A stretch of 64,000 nucleotides of DNA, taken from positions 124,001 to 188,000 of the forward strand of contig NZ_JAAABN010000001.1 in the NCBI RefSeq assembly GCF_011516765.1, written 5' to 3'. This DNA is from Acetobacter sicerae (GTDB taxonomy: Bacteria; Pseudomonadota; Alphaproteobacteria; Acetobacterales; Acetobacteraceae). This document shows positions 28,061 to 36,995 of this stretch, piece by piece (the stretch's first letter is position 1; each line of letters starts with the position of its first letter). The translations under genes were made by a program, and so were the position numbers. The notes below the pieces were generated by a model that was not told where the DNA came from, made no database searches, and saw only the letters and a list, made by a program, of their open reading frames with translations.

Positions 28061-30037
28061 TTATGGTCTGTGCAAAACTCCAAGACTCCGGTCCAGAGCC
28101 GCACGCACGCGTTCTGCCGAATGACGGATACGGATATAATCGCGTCCCGCTTCCGCCAGAGAGGTTGCCTTCTCCGGAGCGTGGTAAAGTTCTGCAGTAA
28201 GTTGCGCCAGATCCGCAGCACTGCTCGCCACAGAGAGCTGTAATTCCGCAGGAAGATTCATGCCTTCGGTCGCAATGGGCGTAGCAACGCAGGGGATACC
28301 GGCAGCCCAGCTTTCCAGAACCTTGCTCTTGATACCGGCTCCAAACCGTAGGGGTGCGATTGTCAGGCGAACGGAGCGCAGGAAGCTGTCCAGATCGGCA
28401 ACATGCCCAAGCACCCGCACGTCTGGAATCTCGCCCATCTGAATAATCAGATCCGGCATGGCGCTTCCGACCAGCAGGATTTCGATGTCTGGAGCCTGAG
28501 CTCGCAGAAGTGGAAGGATGTCACTCACCAGCCACTTGGCGGCATCAATATTGGGGGCGTGGCCATAATGCGCGATGAAAGCAACACCGTGCCGTCGTTC
28601 AAAAGGAAGCGGTGGCTCTTTCAGTTCCAGATGCCACGGAACGACATGGATGCTGGCTGTTGGAACCGCCGCAGCCAGCAGATCGGCTTCGATTGGTGAA
28701 TGGGTGATCACGCTATGTGACGCCCACGTCGCCATATGTTCCCGCACTTTTTCCTGTCCGGAAGCTGTCCGCAACTCGGGACGATTTTCGGCAATGGCCT
28801 GTCGCTCCAGCCGCAGCCACGCCAGATCAGCAACGCTCGAGATCAAACGGGCTCCCGGCATGTAAAGTCTCGCCAGATCGAGGTAGCGTCCAGCGTTGGT
28901 CAGACGATGGAAATAGATGGCGTCAAAGCTGTTTGTCTGCGTCCGCAATAGCGATTCAACCGTTGGATAAGCCGGGGCGTGCCAGCACGCAAAACCCTGT
29001 TTCTCAAGTTCCCGGACGGCGGCGGCACTCGGTTCAATGACTGATGCGATAAAGCTGACGTCATGGCCAAGCGTCCGGGCCGCCTGCATGTGCGAGAGGA
29101 GGGCGCTTGATCCCGCATCGCGGGTCGGATCAGGAGCACGGTCATCGACAAACAGGATTCTGGAGGCGGTTACGCCCGGTTCTGCCTCCTTGCGGCGTTG
29201 GGCCTGTCGATGATGCTCTGTTGCCGCCTTGCGGGAATCCTCGCGGCCCTGTTGACCACGGAGCTGGTGACTCTGGTTGGCAAGAAATTCCAGGGCGGCC
29301 TCACGCTGACGGGCGGTTGCTATGCCGTTGAGAGTCTGTCGAACGTGCTGGCGGAATGTTTCATTGAAACGGCGCGTCGCCGGAAAATACAGGGGCGAGC
29401 CGGGCAGGGGCGTATTGGTTTCCGCACAGAGAACGGAAACCACATGGTCGCTGTCCAGTGAGAGCGGCGGAGACAGCATGATATCAAAACCGTAGCGACC
29501 GTCGCTGAGACCGCTATCACGCAGATCCGGCCGAAACTGATTGGCGAGCATACGGTGCTGAAGCGCATTGTCGACCATGATCGCCACACTGAGGCGCATG
29601 TCGGGATGGGCGTCACTTCGCAGCCAGCCTGCAATCCTGTCGCGTCCGACGATATCAATGGACGCTCGCAGGTCTGCAGGGATCGTGCCTGCGAGATGCT
29701 CGGCAAAAGGCAGAGGCTGACGATCCGGGAGCAGCAGCACATTGAATGAGCCGATTTCCGCAGCGGGAACAGCGTCGTCCGGGATCAGAATCGAAAAGGC
29801 ATGATGCCCGTCCGCACTGCCCGGAATGACCAGATCCTCCCGAAAGCGGTCAGCTGCTGCGTCTGCAATCTGATTGCCGTGGCACAATATGCGGATCTGA
29901 TAGCGGGCTGACGGGTCAGTCAGGTTTCTCGCCCAGCCCGCAATCGTCCAGCCCTGACCGGGCTCATGACTGATGACGTCGACAAAACCGGCAAAAGCTG
30001 ACCCGGCAAGCACTGCTGATTTTTCTGACACGCTCAT
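28061..30037 (-). CDS. GT4-type glycosyltransferase with two N-terminal repeat modules
   Basis: A 658-residue protein with two parts. Residues about 16-220 carry two copies of a roughly 90-residue beta-rich module (pattern GWxR...R.RILCHG...ADRFREDL...DGHHAFSI and the similar IAGWLRSD...QFRPDL...DGRYGFDI). After a charged linker (240-290), a GT-B glycosyltransferase half begins near SRILFVDDRAPDP and has the C-terminal nucleotide-sugar part with RFGAGIKSKVLESWAAGIPC near 575-595. The same module occurs at the C-terminus of the upstream Hint protein (gap 47 bases, same strand). This suggests the two act on the same surface glycoprotein or polymer. Acceptor and donor are unknown. Confidence 0.75.
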   Translation of the reverse strand: MSVSEKSAVLAGSAFAGFVDVISHEPGQGWTIAGWARNLTDPSARYQIRILCHGNQIADAAADRFREDLVIPGSADGHHAFSILIPDDAVPAAEIGSFNVLLLPDRQPLPFAEHLAGTIPADLRASIDIVGRDRIAGWLRSDAHPDMRLSVAIMVDNALQHRMLANQFRPDLRDSGLSDGRYGFDIMLSPPLSLDSDHVVSVLCAETNTPLPGSPLYFPATRRFNETFRQHVRQTLNGIATARQREAALEFLANQSHQLRGQQGREDSRKAATEHHRQAQRRKEAEPGVTASRILFVDDRAPDPTRDAGSSALLSHMQAARTLGHDVSFIASVIEPSAAAVRELEKQGFACWHAPAYPTVESLLRTQTNSFDAIYFHRLTNAGRYLDLARLYMPGARLISSVADLAWLRLERQAIAENRPELRTASGQEKVREHMATWASHSVITHSPIEADLLAAAVPTASIHVVPWHLELKEPPLPFERRHGVAFIAHYGHAPNIDAAKWLVSDILPLLRAQAPDIEILLVGSAMPDLIIQMGEIPDVRVLGHVADLDSFLRSVRLTIAPLRFGAGIKSKVLESWAAGIPCVATPIATEGMNLPAELQLSVASSAADLAQLTAELYHAPEKATSLAEAGRDYIRIRHSAERVRAALDRSLGVLHRP

Positions 30038-30084
30038 GAAAAGCAGTGTCGGAGATAATCCTGAAAGTTTTACGAATGGAAACG

Positions 30085-33000
30085 CTAGGCGGCATGACCG
30101 TGAAGCGATCCGCTTGCGGGATTGATCAGGCAGTCGCCTGTGTTCGCGTCCTCAACACGAATCAGCTCCGCCATGACGGGACCTTCGCAGACAAAGCAGA
30201 AAGCGTGTCGCCCTGAATGACGCCCGTTTTCAGTCAGATCCGCCCGGAAGCGATCTGCCGTGACCCGGCCCAGTTCGATGTCCCGGTTATAGATGATCAG
30301 TTCGCGTGGCGTGCTGGATGCGGCATCACAGCGTGCCCAGCCCTCAATCGTTGTGGAGGTGATGGCGTCTACAAAGCCGTTGACCCGGTTACGCTCCATG
30401 ACGTCAGCGGCAAGCGCCTTCAGACGCTGCCTGATCGCCTCGAGTTGCGGACCATCTTCGATGCGGGGCAGGCAGAAACGGGCCGCCTGACGCATTTCAT
30501 CCGGATAAAGCGACGCATATTCGGTGGCGTTGTGGAACATGGCCCGGCTGTCGTCGTCGACAAATGTTTCAGAGGCTGCGCCTTCCGCCAGCAGGAGGTC
30601 GTGTGAGTCGAGCTCGATATGGATGTAATCCACGCGGCGTGGTCTGCGTGTCTGGGCTATGCTGGAACCGTTGATCAGCAGGTTGGCTGGGATGAGTTTG
30701 CCGTCCAGCATCATTGCGTGAAGAGGCGATACGCGCAGGGTGCGGCGTGGAAGACCATCACCCAGAGCACCAGCCTGAATGACGACAGGCAGGATATCCG
30801 GATTGCCCGCGGCAAAGCGTCCGTCGTAACTCCGCCGTCCAATCCACCGAATCGTACGGCTTTCTCCGGAAGCTGTCTGAATGACGTCACCAATCGAAAG
30901 TGTCTCGATGGGGCGCTCTCCCTCGGGCGTGGAGATGAGCGTTCCGGGGCAGTAGCAGGGCACGCCGTATGTGATTCGGGTGCCGCCATCAGGAGCGCGC
31001 TGAAAGTAGAAGGGAGAGCCAAATGTTCCGCCCAGATGGATGGACACGCTCTCGCTGCCTTCAGTCACGGTCAGAACACCGTCAGCGTCAATGAAACCGG
31101 TATCAATCTCGTTGGTTGTTCCGGCGAAAGTCAGGTCGGTAATGACAATCTGATTGATGGTGCTGACAGTCTGATTGCCTGGCGTGCCGTAAAGGGAGTT
31201 CAGCCCTATCGATGTAACGGAGCCGATAACATCAAAGCCCTGGATGGTGATGGATGCGAGCTGATCCATGGTGACGTTGAGCACGGATTGCGTCGTATGA
31301 CTGCCGGATATGCCGTAAACCGTATATCCCGGATCGCTATTCGGCAGAAAGGTGAGGGCCCCTGTGTAAAGAGCACCTTTCTCAAGGGTGAGCGTACCGC
31401 CGTCCAGAGCGATGTTGGCTGCGGAACCGCCTGCCTGCACATCGATAGTGGCGTTGGCGTTGGCCGTCGTGTGGATCGCTGTCCCGCCAGACATGACGAT
31501 CTGCTGCGCATATCCATCAGCCCACATGGGGGTGGTATGGTAGAGCCAACCCAGATGAAGTCCCGTTAGCGTGGTGTCGATGGCGGTGCCGCCGTTTTCG
31601 ACATACTGGACACTGTCTGAAATGGCCTGACCCAAAGGCAGGTAGGTATTGCCCGCGAAAACGACATTCACAGTCGTATCGCTGGCCAGCCCGCCGGACC
31701 CTACAATCTGCGTTCCGTCGATCATCATCTCCGGACCAAGATTGTTCGCATTATAACGGCCCGTGATGGTTGTCTCTGTGGCCGTGCCGCCGAGAACGGA
31801 CTGTGTGCCGCCCAGAATGCTGGTGGCGGAGGCCGAACCGCCGGTCAGAACTTCCTCGGAACCATACAGGCTGGTCTGAACGACCCGTCCGCCAGAAGCG
31901 ACGACGTCCGTGCCATGCACTTCATTCTGTACGCCCAGCCCGTCGACATACAGGCGGGCTCCATCTTCAACCAGCGTATTGATGGCGAGTGATGTGGCCG
32001 GAATGAGGGCGGTTTCATCTGTTGCGACCACCGTTCCGACATCGCCGTTCGCAATGACCGTATCAATGTGGGGTGAAACCGTTCCACCAAACGACAATGT
32101 GGCTCCGGCGCCGTTCGTGTTTTCGACGAGTGTCAGATTCGCGCTGCTGTAATCGGTTCCACTGTCCAGAAAAATCGTCTCGATTACCGAGCCGCCCGAT
32201 TCGAGTGTCAGTTGGGAGCCGTCGCCGAGCGAAAGCGATACGTCGGATGCTACGCCGGACAGGAAAACACTGTCATTCGCAGCAAAACCCGAGAGAGTCA
32301 GGCTGGTCGGAACAGAACCCAGCACCAGAGATTCTCCCCCTGATGTGGAGAAGAGGAACTGGACATGGCTCGCTTCAGCACCGTCAGCCACAATGACGGT
32401 GCCGCCCGAAAGAGCGATGGTGCCGGAAAAATGTTCAAGAGCGCCTGAAGTAAATTGCAGAGTCGTACCGGAACCGGTCTGGCTGATTGCGCCGGCTCCG
32501 GAAATCTGGCCTGCGACAGAACTTTGGCCCTCAAAAATGAGTGTGCCATCATTTGTCACAAAACCGCCGGCTTCGACGACGTCATTCACGGCGGTCGCGC
32601 CGGATGAAACGGTCTGGTTTCCGCCCGAAGCAATGACAACCTGTCGGGCGGACGTCCCACTCTGAAGTGTCTGACTGCCTCCAGAGGCGACTGTCCCGTT
32701 TTCTACAGTGGCGCCGTTCCGGACCTGCTGTGAGCCGCCGTCGAGGATGAGAAAATTCTGCTCCGTCACGCCATCCGAGCTCGCCGGAGCCAGAATCTGC
32801 TCCATAGCCGATGCGCCGCTGATCACTGTGCCGGACGCGCTGCCGCCGTTGAGAATCAGCGTGCCGTCAGTCCCCGTCTGCAATCCCGTGACGGAGGTTG
32901 CGCTGCCAAGAATCAGTGTGCCGGATGACACCGCCTGCACCGGAACGCTGGCGTCAATGATGTTCACGGTTCCGCCGGTGAACGTCACGGAAGCAACTTC

Positions 33001-33363
33001 AGCGGATGATATTGTGACGGCGCCTTTACTGCCTGCGACAAGGGTATCGGCCACTGCGCCGCTGGAGAGTTCTATTGAGCCGCCAGCAAGGGCTATGCCT
33101 GTGTTCAGCAGTCCCCCGCTCATGACATCAACCGTGCCGGACAAAGCGGTCACATTCTGTTCGGTGCCGCCGCTTTCCACGATTTCCTGAGCGAAACCTG
33201 CTGTGGTGCCCTGCAGTCTGGTGCCGTTCGCGACGCCGCTGACAACCAGTGTTCCGCTTCCAAGCACGGTCACCGCCGAGACGATGGAGCCGGAAGCAAC
33301 GGTGCTGGTCTGACCACTGAGGACAAAATTGTCGGCATCAGAAAAGCTGGAGGAGGTTGTCAT
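30085..33363 (-). CDS. Repeat-rich surface protein with Hint domain and C-terminal module
   Basis: About 1092 residues in three parts. Residues about 1-780 are Ser/Gly/Thr-rich AIDA-type strand-loop repeats (for example ESGGTEQNVTALSGTVDVMS), suggesting a beta-helix or adhesin-like stalk. From about 802 a Hint_2-type domain begins with CYCPGTLISTPEGERPIETL and includes SPLHAMMLDGKLIPANLLIN; Hint domains in this class can self-process. The final approximately 90 residues carry the GW-ARCD module (ADRFRADL...GRHAFCF) also found twice in the neighbouring glycosyltransferase. I chose ATG 33363 (MTTSSSFSDADN), preceded by AAGGTG; the frame extends to 33606 through basic residues. There is no classical signal peptide, so the export route is unclear. 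Confidence 0.75.
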   Translation of the reverse strand: MTTSSSFSDADNFVLSGQTSTVASGSIVSAVTVLGSGTLVVSGVANGTRLQGTTAGFAQEIVESGGTEQNVTALSGTVDVMSGGLLNTGIALAGGSIELSSGAVADTLVAGSKGAVTISSAEVASVTFTGGTVNIIDASVPVQAVSSGTLILGSATSVTGLQTGTDGTLILNGGSASGTVISGASAMEQILAPASSDGVTEQNFLILDGGSQQVRNGATVENGTVASGGSQTLQSGTSARQVVIASGGNQTVSSGATAVNDVVEAGGFVTNDGTLIFEGQSSVAGQISGAGAISQTGSGTTLQFTSGALEHFSGTIALSGGTVIVADGAEASHVQFLFSTSGGESLVLGSVPTSLTLSGFAANDSVFLSGVASDVSLSLGDGSQLTLESGGSVIETIFLDSGTDYSSANLTLVENTNGAGATLSFGGTVSPHIDTVIANGDVGTVVATDETALIPATSLAINTLVEDGARLYVDGLGVQNEVHGTDVVASGGRVVQTSLYGSEEVLTGGSASATSILGGTQSVLGGTATETTITGRYNANNLGPEMMIDGTQIVGSGGLASDTTVNVVFAGNTYLPLGQAISDSVQYVENGGTAIDTTLTGLHLGWLYHTTPMWADGYAQQIVMSGGTAIHTTANANATIDVQAGGSAANIALDGGTLTLEKGALYTGALTFLPNSDPGYTVYGISGSHTTQSVLNVTMDQLASITIQGFDVIGSVTSIGLNSLYGTPGNQTVSTINQIVITDLTFAGTTNEIDTGFIDADGVLTVTEGSESVSIHLGGTFGSPFYFQRAPDGGTRITYGVPCYCPGTLISTPEGERPIETLSIGDVIQTASGESRTIRWIGRRSYDGRFAAGNPDILPVVIQAGALGDGLPRRTLRVSPLHAMMLDGKLIPANLLINGSSIAQTRRPRRVDYIHIELDSHDLLLAEGAASETFVDDDSRAMFHNATEYASLYPDEMRQAARFCLPRIEDGPQLEAIRQRLKALAADVMERNRVNGFVDAITSTTIEGWARCDAASSTPRELIIYNRDIELGRVTADRFRADLTENGRHSGRHAFCFVCEGPVMAELIRVEDANTGDCLINPASGSLHGHAA

Positions 33364-33693
33364 GACAGCACCTTGATTGACCGGTCTCGATTTCTTCATG
33401 CGGTTGTCGGTTAGGAGGACTGATCTGTAAGAATCAGATTCGTTCTGACCGCGTCGCCTGTTGATCGGCACTGTCGCACCGATCCATTTCGGACGGCTGT
33501 TAAAAGGACGGCAACGCTCGTTAAAAGTCCGTTTAAAGCGGCGCTCTGTTCCCAAAAAGGGTATTGAAAATGGGTTTTTTCCGGGTAGTCGAACGGTATT
33601 CCGCATGATCAGTTGGTTACAGAAGTGTCACGCTTGCTTGACAGGGAAATGCAGGGTCGTTAGCAAGCCGATGCACCCAGTTGGGAGGTGCAG
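33364..33693. other. Divergent regulatory gap between the Hint gene and the atp operon
   Basis: About 330 bases, no gene I would trust. An 11-base near-repeat GTTAAAAGGAC (33500-33510) / GTTAAAAGTCC (33520-33530), 20 bases apart, followed by GTTTAAAG, lies in the middle; its spacing of two helical turns could suit regulator binding. The atp promoter candidate lies at the right end. Confidence 0.4.
33638..33666 (+). promoter_or_regulatory. Candidate promoter for the F0 ATP synthase operon
   Basis: A consensus -35 TTGACA (33638-33643) is followed after 17 bases by TAGCAA (33661-33666), a poor -10. The spacing to the atpI start (28 bases) leaves a short leader including the ribosome site GGGAGG at 33683. 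Confidence 0.45.
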
Positions 33694-33990
33694 GTGACCG
33701 AGGACAGAACTTCCTTTGACGAACGTCTCCGGGCTGCGCAGAAGCGTGTCGCGGGTAAGCAGGCTACTGATCAGAAACCGGATGCTCAGGACAAATCGCT
33801 CCTGTCTCTGGCGGCGAGGGCAGGGAGCGAAATGCTGGGCGGGCTCGTCGTTGGTGTGCTGGCAGGGTGGGGACTGGACCGCTGGTTCCATTTCAGAGCC
33901 CTGTTCATCGTGATCTTTGCACTTCTTGGCGGTGGCGCCGGTATCCTGAATGTCTGGCGACTGATGAAGTCGCTGGAACGGCAAGAATAA
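33694..33990 (+). CDS. atpI: ATP synthase protein I (AtpI)
   Basis: A 98-residue small membrane protein. The polar N-terminus (TEDRTSFDERLRAAQKRVAG) is followed by two helices: SEMLGGLVVGVLAGWGLDRW and FRALFIVIFALLGGGAGILN. AtpI assists assembly of the c-ring in F0. I chose GTG at 33694 with GGGAGG at 33683-33688; another GTG lies two codons upstream. It opens the F0 operon atpI-atpB-atpE-atpB'-atpF, placed apart from the F1 genes as in other alphaproteobacteria. Confidence 0.88.
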   Translation: MTEDRTSFDERLRAAQKRVAGKQATDQKPDAQDKSLLSLAARAGSEMLGGLVVGVLAGWGLDRWFHFRALFIVIFALLGGGAGILNVWRLMKSLERQE

Positions 33991-34026
33991 GAATCCGAGC
34001 GACCAGGAAGGTCGAGGAGAATAGCG

Positions 34027-34776
34027 TTGGCGGGCGGTTCAAGTATCAACGTGCTCGAGCAGTTCGAGCTGCATCCTGTTCTGGGTGGACTGGGCGAGGC
34101 TCTGAGTCTCAGTCAGGCCCCTGTTTTCATGGCTGTGGCGTGCGTGATTGTTCTGGCGTTTCTTCATTTCGGGATGAAGCCGGCAGCGGTTGTGCCCGGG
34201 CGTCTCCAGGCTGCGGCGGAAATCTGCTACGAGTTCATCCATAATCTGGCGGTGGATACGATCGGACCGGAAGGGACGGCTTTCTTTCCTTTCATTTTCG
34301 CTCTGTTCTTCTTTATCCTCGCTGGTAACTACCTGGGTCTCATCCCGTTCTCCTATACCTTTACCAGCCATATTGCCGTGACGTTTGCTCTGGCGATCAT
34401 GGTGTTCCTGATTGCGATCATTGTTTCGCTGAAGGTTCAGGGGTTCAAGTTCTTCGCGCACTTCATGCCTGCCGGGGCGCCTGTGATGCTGGCTCCGCTG
34501 CTGGTGCCGATTGAAATCCTCTCCTTTCTGTCACGTCCGGTAAGTCTGTCGATCCGACTGTTCGCCAATATGGTGGCTGGCCACGTGATGTTCGATATCT
34601 TCGCAAGCTTCGTTATCATGCTGGCCGGACTTGGCTTCATTGGTGATGTGCTCGCGGTTGGCCCTCTCGTGATCAATATCGCGCTGATGGGACTGGAATT
34701 GCTGGTTGGTGCTCTGCAGGCCTATGTGTTTGCTATCCTGACCTGCATCTATCTGAGGGAGGCTGTGTCCCACTAA
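34027..34776 (+). CDS. atpB: ATP synthase F0 subunit a
   Basis: A 249-residue membrane protein that forms the proton half-channels next to the c-ring. The essential arginine is in PVSLSIRLFANMVAGHVM near 177-194, followed by the C-terminal helix ending in LQAYVFAILTCIYLREAVSH. The start is a TTG preceded by GAGGAGA at proper spacing; no ATG gives a complete N-terminus. It follows atpI by 36 bases. Confidence 0.97.
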   Translation: MAGGSSINVLEQFELHPVLGGLGEALSLSQAPVFMAVACVIVLAFLHFGMKPAAVVPGRLQAAAEICYEFIHNLAVDTIGPEGTAFFPFIFALFFFILAGNYLGLIPFSYTFTSHIAVTFALAIMVFLIAIIVSLKVQGFKFFAHFMPAGAPVMLAPLLVPIEILSFLSRPVSLSIRLFANMVAGHVMFDIFASFVIMLAGLGFIGDVLAVGPLVINIALMGLELLVGALQAYVFAILTCIYLREAVSH

Positions 34777-34827
34777 TTGGGGCAGACCCCGTCGGGTTAC
34801 GTTTTTTCGTTAATAGGGAAAATCAAA

Positions 34828-35052
34828 ATGGACCTCGCTTCAGCCCGTGAAATCGGTGCCGGTATCGCTGTAATCGCCCTTGCCGGTGTCGGCATCGGGC
34901 TCGGCAACATCTTCTCCACGCTGGTCAGCAGCATTGCCCGTAATCCTGCGGCTCGTCCGCACGTGTTCGGCCTTGGCATGCTTGGCTTCGCGCTGACAGA
35001 AGCTGTTGCGCTGTTCGCCCTTCTGATCGCCTTCCTGATCCTGTTCGTCTGA
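34828..35052 (+). CDS. atpE: ATP synthase F0 subunit c
   Basis: A 74-residue hairpin of two helices that forms the rotor ring. The Gly-rich first helix ([14 protein letters not shown]) is followed by the polar loop ARNPAARP at 37-44 and the second helix with the proton-carrying glutamate E58 in [17 protein letters not shown]. No sodium-site residues are evident, so proton coupling is likely. I chose ATG at 34828; the frame is open from 34777, which adds residues foreign to the family. Confidence 0.97.
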   Translation: MDLASAREIGAGIAVIALAGVGIGLGNIFSTLVSSIARNPAARPHVFGLGMLGFALTEAVALFALLIAFLILFV

Positions 35053-35067
35053 GGACGGAGTAGCTTC

Positions 35068-35682
35068 GTGCGCAATCCGGTTTCCCTGATTCGTCACTCT
35101 CTCGTTGCAGGAGTCTCGAGTCTGCCGCTTCTCATGGCGGCGGCGCCCGGCGCGCACGCGGCGGGTATGCCTCAGCTGGACTTCAGAAACCCGCTCCTTA
35201 CGGGGCAGGTTATCTGGGGTGCTGGTATCTTTCTGTTTTTCTACCTCGCCTTGCGCAGTTGGGCATTGCCGAAGGTTGATACAGTTCTTGCCAGTCGTAG
35301 CCAGCGTATCAACGGTGATCTCGATCAGGCGCGTGCGGCAAAAGTCGATGCAGACAATGCCGTGCGTGAACTGAACGAGACAAAAAAGGCAGCAGCTGCC
35401 GAAGCTCAGGCGCATCTTGATGCTGTGCTTGATGAAGAACGCAAGCAGGCAGCATCTCGTCTGGCTGAATTGGGTTCCAAGCTGGAGGTGGAAATTGCTT
35501 CAGCCGAAAAAGCTGTTGCAGAAGAACGCTCCAGGGCTCTTGAGTCCCTTAAGCCGATCGCATCCGATGTTGCTGAAGCGTTGGTGCAGAAGCTTACCGG
35601 AACAAAGCCTGATCGTGTCAGGATTGAAGCGGCTGTCGCAAAAGTAGCAGCTGAAAAGTCCACGATTTCGGCAATCGCGTGA
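35068..35682 (+). CDS. atpF': ATP synthase F0 subunit b' (second b-type stator)
   Basis: A 204-residue stator protein. A hydrophobic N-terminal segment (SLVAGVSSLPLLMAAAPGAHA, signal-like) precedes the membrane helix VIWGAGIFLFFYLALRSWALPK near 50-71 and a long Ala/Lys/Glu coiled coil to the end. With subunit b it forms the heterodimeric peripheral stalk of alphaproteobacterial and photosynthetic ATP synthases. The start is GTG at 35068, 15 bases after atpE. The extra N-terminal hydrophobic stretch is typical of B' proteins in this group. Confidence 0.93.
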   Translation: MRNPVSLIRHSLVAGVSSLPLLMAAAPGAHAAGMPQLDFRNPLLTGQVIWGAGIFLFFYLALRSWALPKVDTVLASRSQRINGDLDQARAAKVDADNAVRELNETKKAAAAEAQAHLDAVLDEERKQAASRLAELGSKLEVEIASAEKAVAEERSRALESLKPIASDVAEALVQKLTGTKPDRVRIEAAVAKVAAEKSTISAIA

Positions 35683-35698
35683 CGGGGAGATAGCGTCA

Positions 35699-36199
35699 GT
35701 GACAATTTTTCAAGAAGCTGGCTTCTGGTACGCGACGTCATTTGTGCTGTTTTTTGTGATCTTTGGACCAAAGATCTGGAAACCGCTTAGAGAACTTCTT
35801 GATGCTCGTGCCGATCGTATTCGGGTTGAGCTTGAAGAAGCAGCCCGTCTTCGTCGTGAAGCCGAACAGATGCGTGAAGATGCGACGCGCGAGCGTGAGC
35901 AGGCTTACGCTGAAGCGAACGCTGTTATTGAGCAGGCACGCAAGCAGGCGGAAGATATGGCTTCGAAGGCGCGTGTCGAGGCTGAAGAAATGTTGAGTCG
36001 TCGTGAGCAGATGGCTCGGGATCGTATTGCTGCTGCAGAGCGTGCTGCTGTTGAAGAGGTCCGGGCTGCTGCGGTTGAGGCTGCCTTCAAAAGCGCTAGG
36101 CTTGTGATTGAAGAGACAGTTAATCCGGAGTCATCTGTTTCCATGATTGATAACGCGATTGCTGATCTACCGGCTGCCCTGACTGCCCGTGCAGCCTGA
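35699..36199 (+). CDS. atpF: ATP synthase F0 subunit b
   Basis: A 166-residue stator subunit. One helix (FWYATSFVLFFVIFGPKIWK) near 9-28 is followed by a long charged, Ala/Glu/Arg-rich coiled coil that binds F1. The start is GTG at 35699, 16 bases after the b' stop. It is the last F0 gene; a glycosyltransferase frame begins before its stop, overlapping its last codons (36189). Confidence 0.95.
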   Translation: MTIFQEAGFWYATSFVLFFVIFGPKIWKPLRELLDARADRIRVELEEAARLRREAEQMREDATREREQAYAEANAVIEQARKQAEDMASKARVEAEEMLSRREQMARDRIAAAERAAVEEVRAAAVEAAFKSARLVIEETVNPESSVSMIDNAIADLPAALTARAA

Positions 36200-36995
36200 T
36201 AAGCCTTTGTTTTCGAGTAAGGAAACATGCTCCACAGAGAATGAAAATGTCTCTGTGGGCTCTCCTGTTTTAAGCATTGTTGTAACAGTGCTTAATGAGC
36301 GGGAGAATATTATTCCTGTGTGTCAGGAATTGGCTGGCGTTCTGCCAAAGCTTCCAGCTTGTGAAATTGTTTTCGTCGATGACGGCAGTGTCGATGGTAC
36401 ACTTGAAAAACTGATTGAGGCTCGAGCAACAATCTTTGGCCTGCAGAGATTGCGTGTCCTGAGGCATAACAGGCGTTGTGGTAAATCCGGCGCTCTAAGA
36501 ACCGGTATCAAAAATGCAAACGGTCGCTGGATTGCGACCATAGACGGGGATGGACAGGATGATCCATCAGAAATCCCCGTATTGTTTGCATTGGGACTCT
36601 CTGGACAAAAAACAGGTCGTGCACCACTGGTTGTTGGAACGCGCTTGAAGCGTAGTGACACCATATGGCGTCGTCTGGCCACGCGCTTTGCTAATGGTCT
36701 TCGTCAACGCATTCTGTCCGATGAGTGCCCCGATACTGGCGCTCCGATGAAAATCTTTCTACGTGAGGACTTCCTGAATTTGCCACAATTCGAGGGTCTG
36801 CACCGCTTTCTCCCAGCTCTTATGAAAACCTACAAAGTTCCATTGGTGTGTAAGCCGGTGAGGCATCGCTCCCGGCTTCATGGAGAGTCCAAATATACCA
36901 ATCTTGGACGCGCCATTGTTGGAGTGCGGGATCTGCTGGGTGTTGTGTGGCTAAGAAACAGAACCCGGTTGCCTGAAACAGTTGAAGAATGCTGA
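36189..36995 (+). CDS. Glycosyltransferase family 2 (dolichol/undecaprenyl-phosphate-type)
   Basis: A 268-residue GT-A enzyme. After a polar start, LSIVVTVLNERENIIPV near 28-44 opens the fold; EIVFVDDGSVDGT near 59-71 and TIDGDGQDDP near 117-126 are the nucleotide-sugar and metal (DxD) motifs. It resembles dolichol-phosphate mannosyl- or ArnC-like transferases but lacks their C-terminal membrane helices. The longest start is GTG 36189, inside the end of atpF; a GTG at 36255, directly before the conserved core, is an alternative, so the true start is uncertain. It overlaps the ArnT-like gene by seven bases, and the two likely form a lipid-linked sugar transfer pair. Base composition here is visibly AT-richer than in the atp operon. 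Confidence 0.85.
   Translation: MQPDKPLFSSKETCSTENENVSVGSPVLSIVVTVLNERENIIPVCQELAGVLPKLPACEIVFVDDGSVDGTLEKLIEARATIFGLQRLRVLRHNRRCGKSGALRTGIKNANGRWIATIDGDGQDDPSEIPVLFALGLSGQKTGRAPLVVGTRLKRSDTIWRRLATRFANGLRQRILSDECPDTGAPMKIFLREDFLNLPQFEGLHRFLPALMKTYKVPLVCKPVRHRSRLHGESKYTNLGRAIVGVRDLLGVVWLRNRTRLPETVEEC

Noticed and set aside
30085..33363. Many repeat-like DNA segments suggesting a repeat array
   Set aside because: They are degenerate coding repeats of the AIDA-type protein, not a CRISPR array: no constant repeat and no regular spacer.
34781..34792. GGGG/CCCC mini-hairpin between atpB and atpE
   Set aside because: A four-base stem is too small to be a terminator and the operon clearly continues to atpE.
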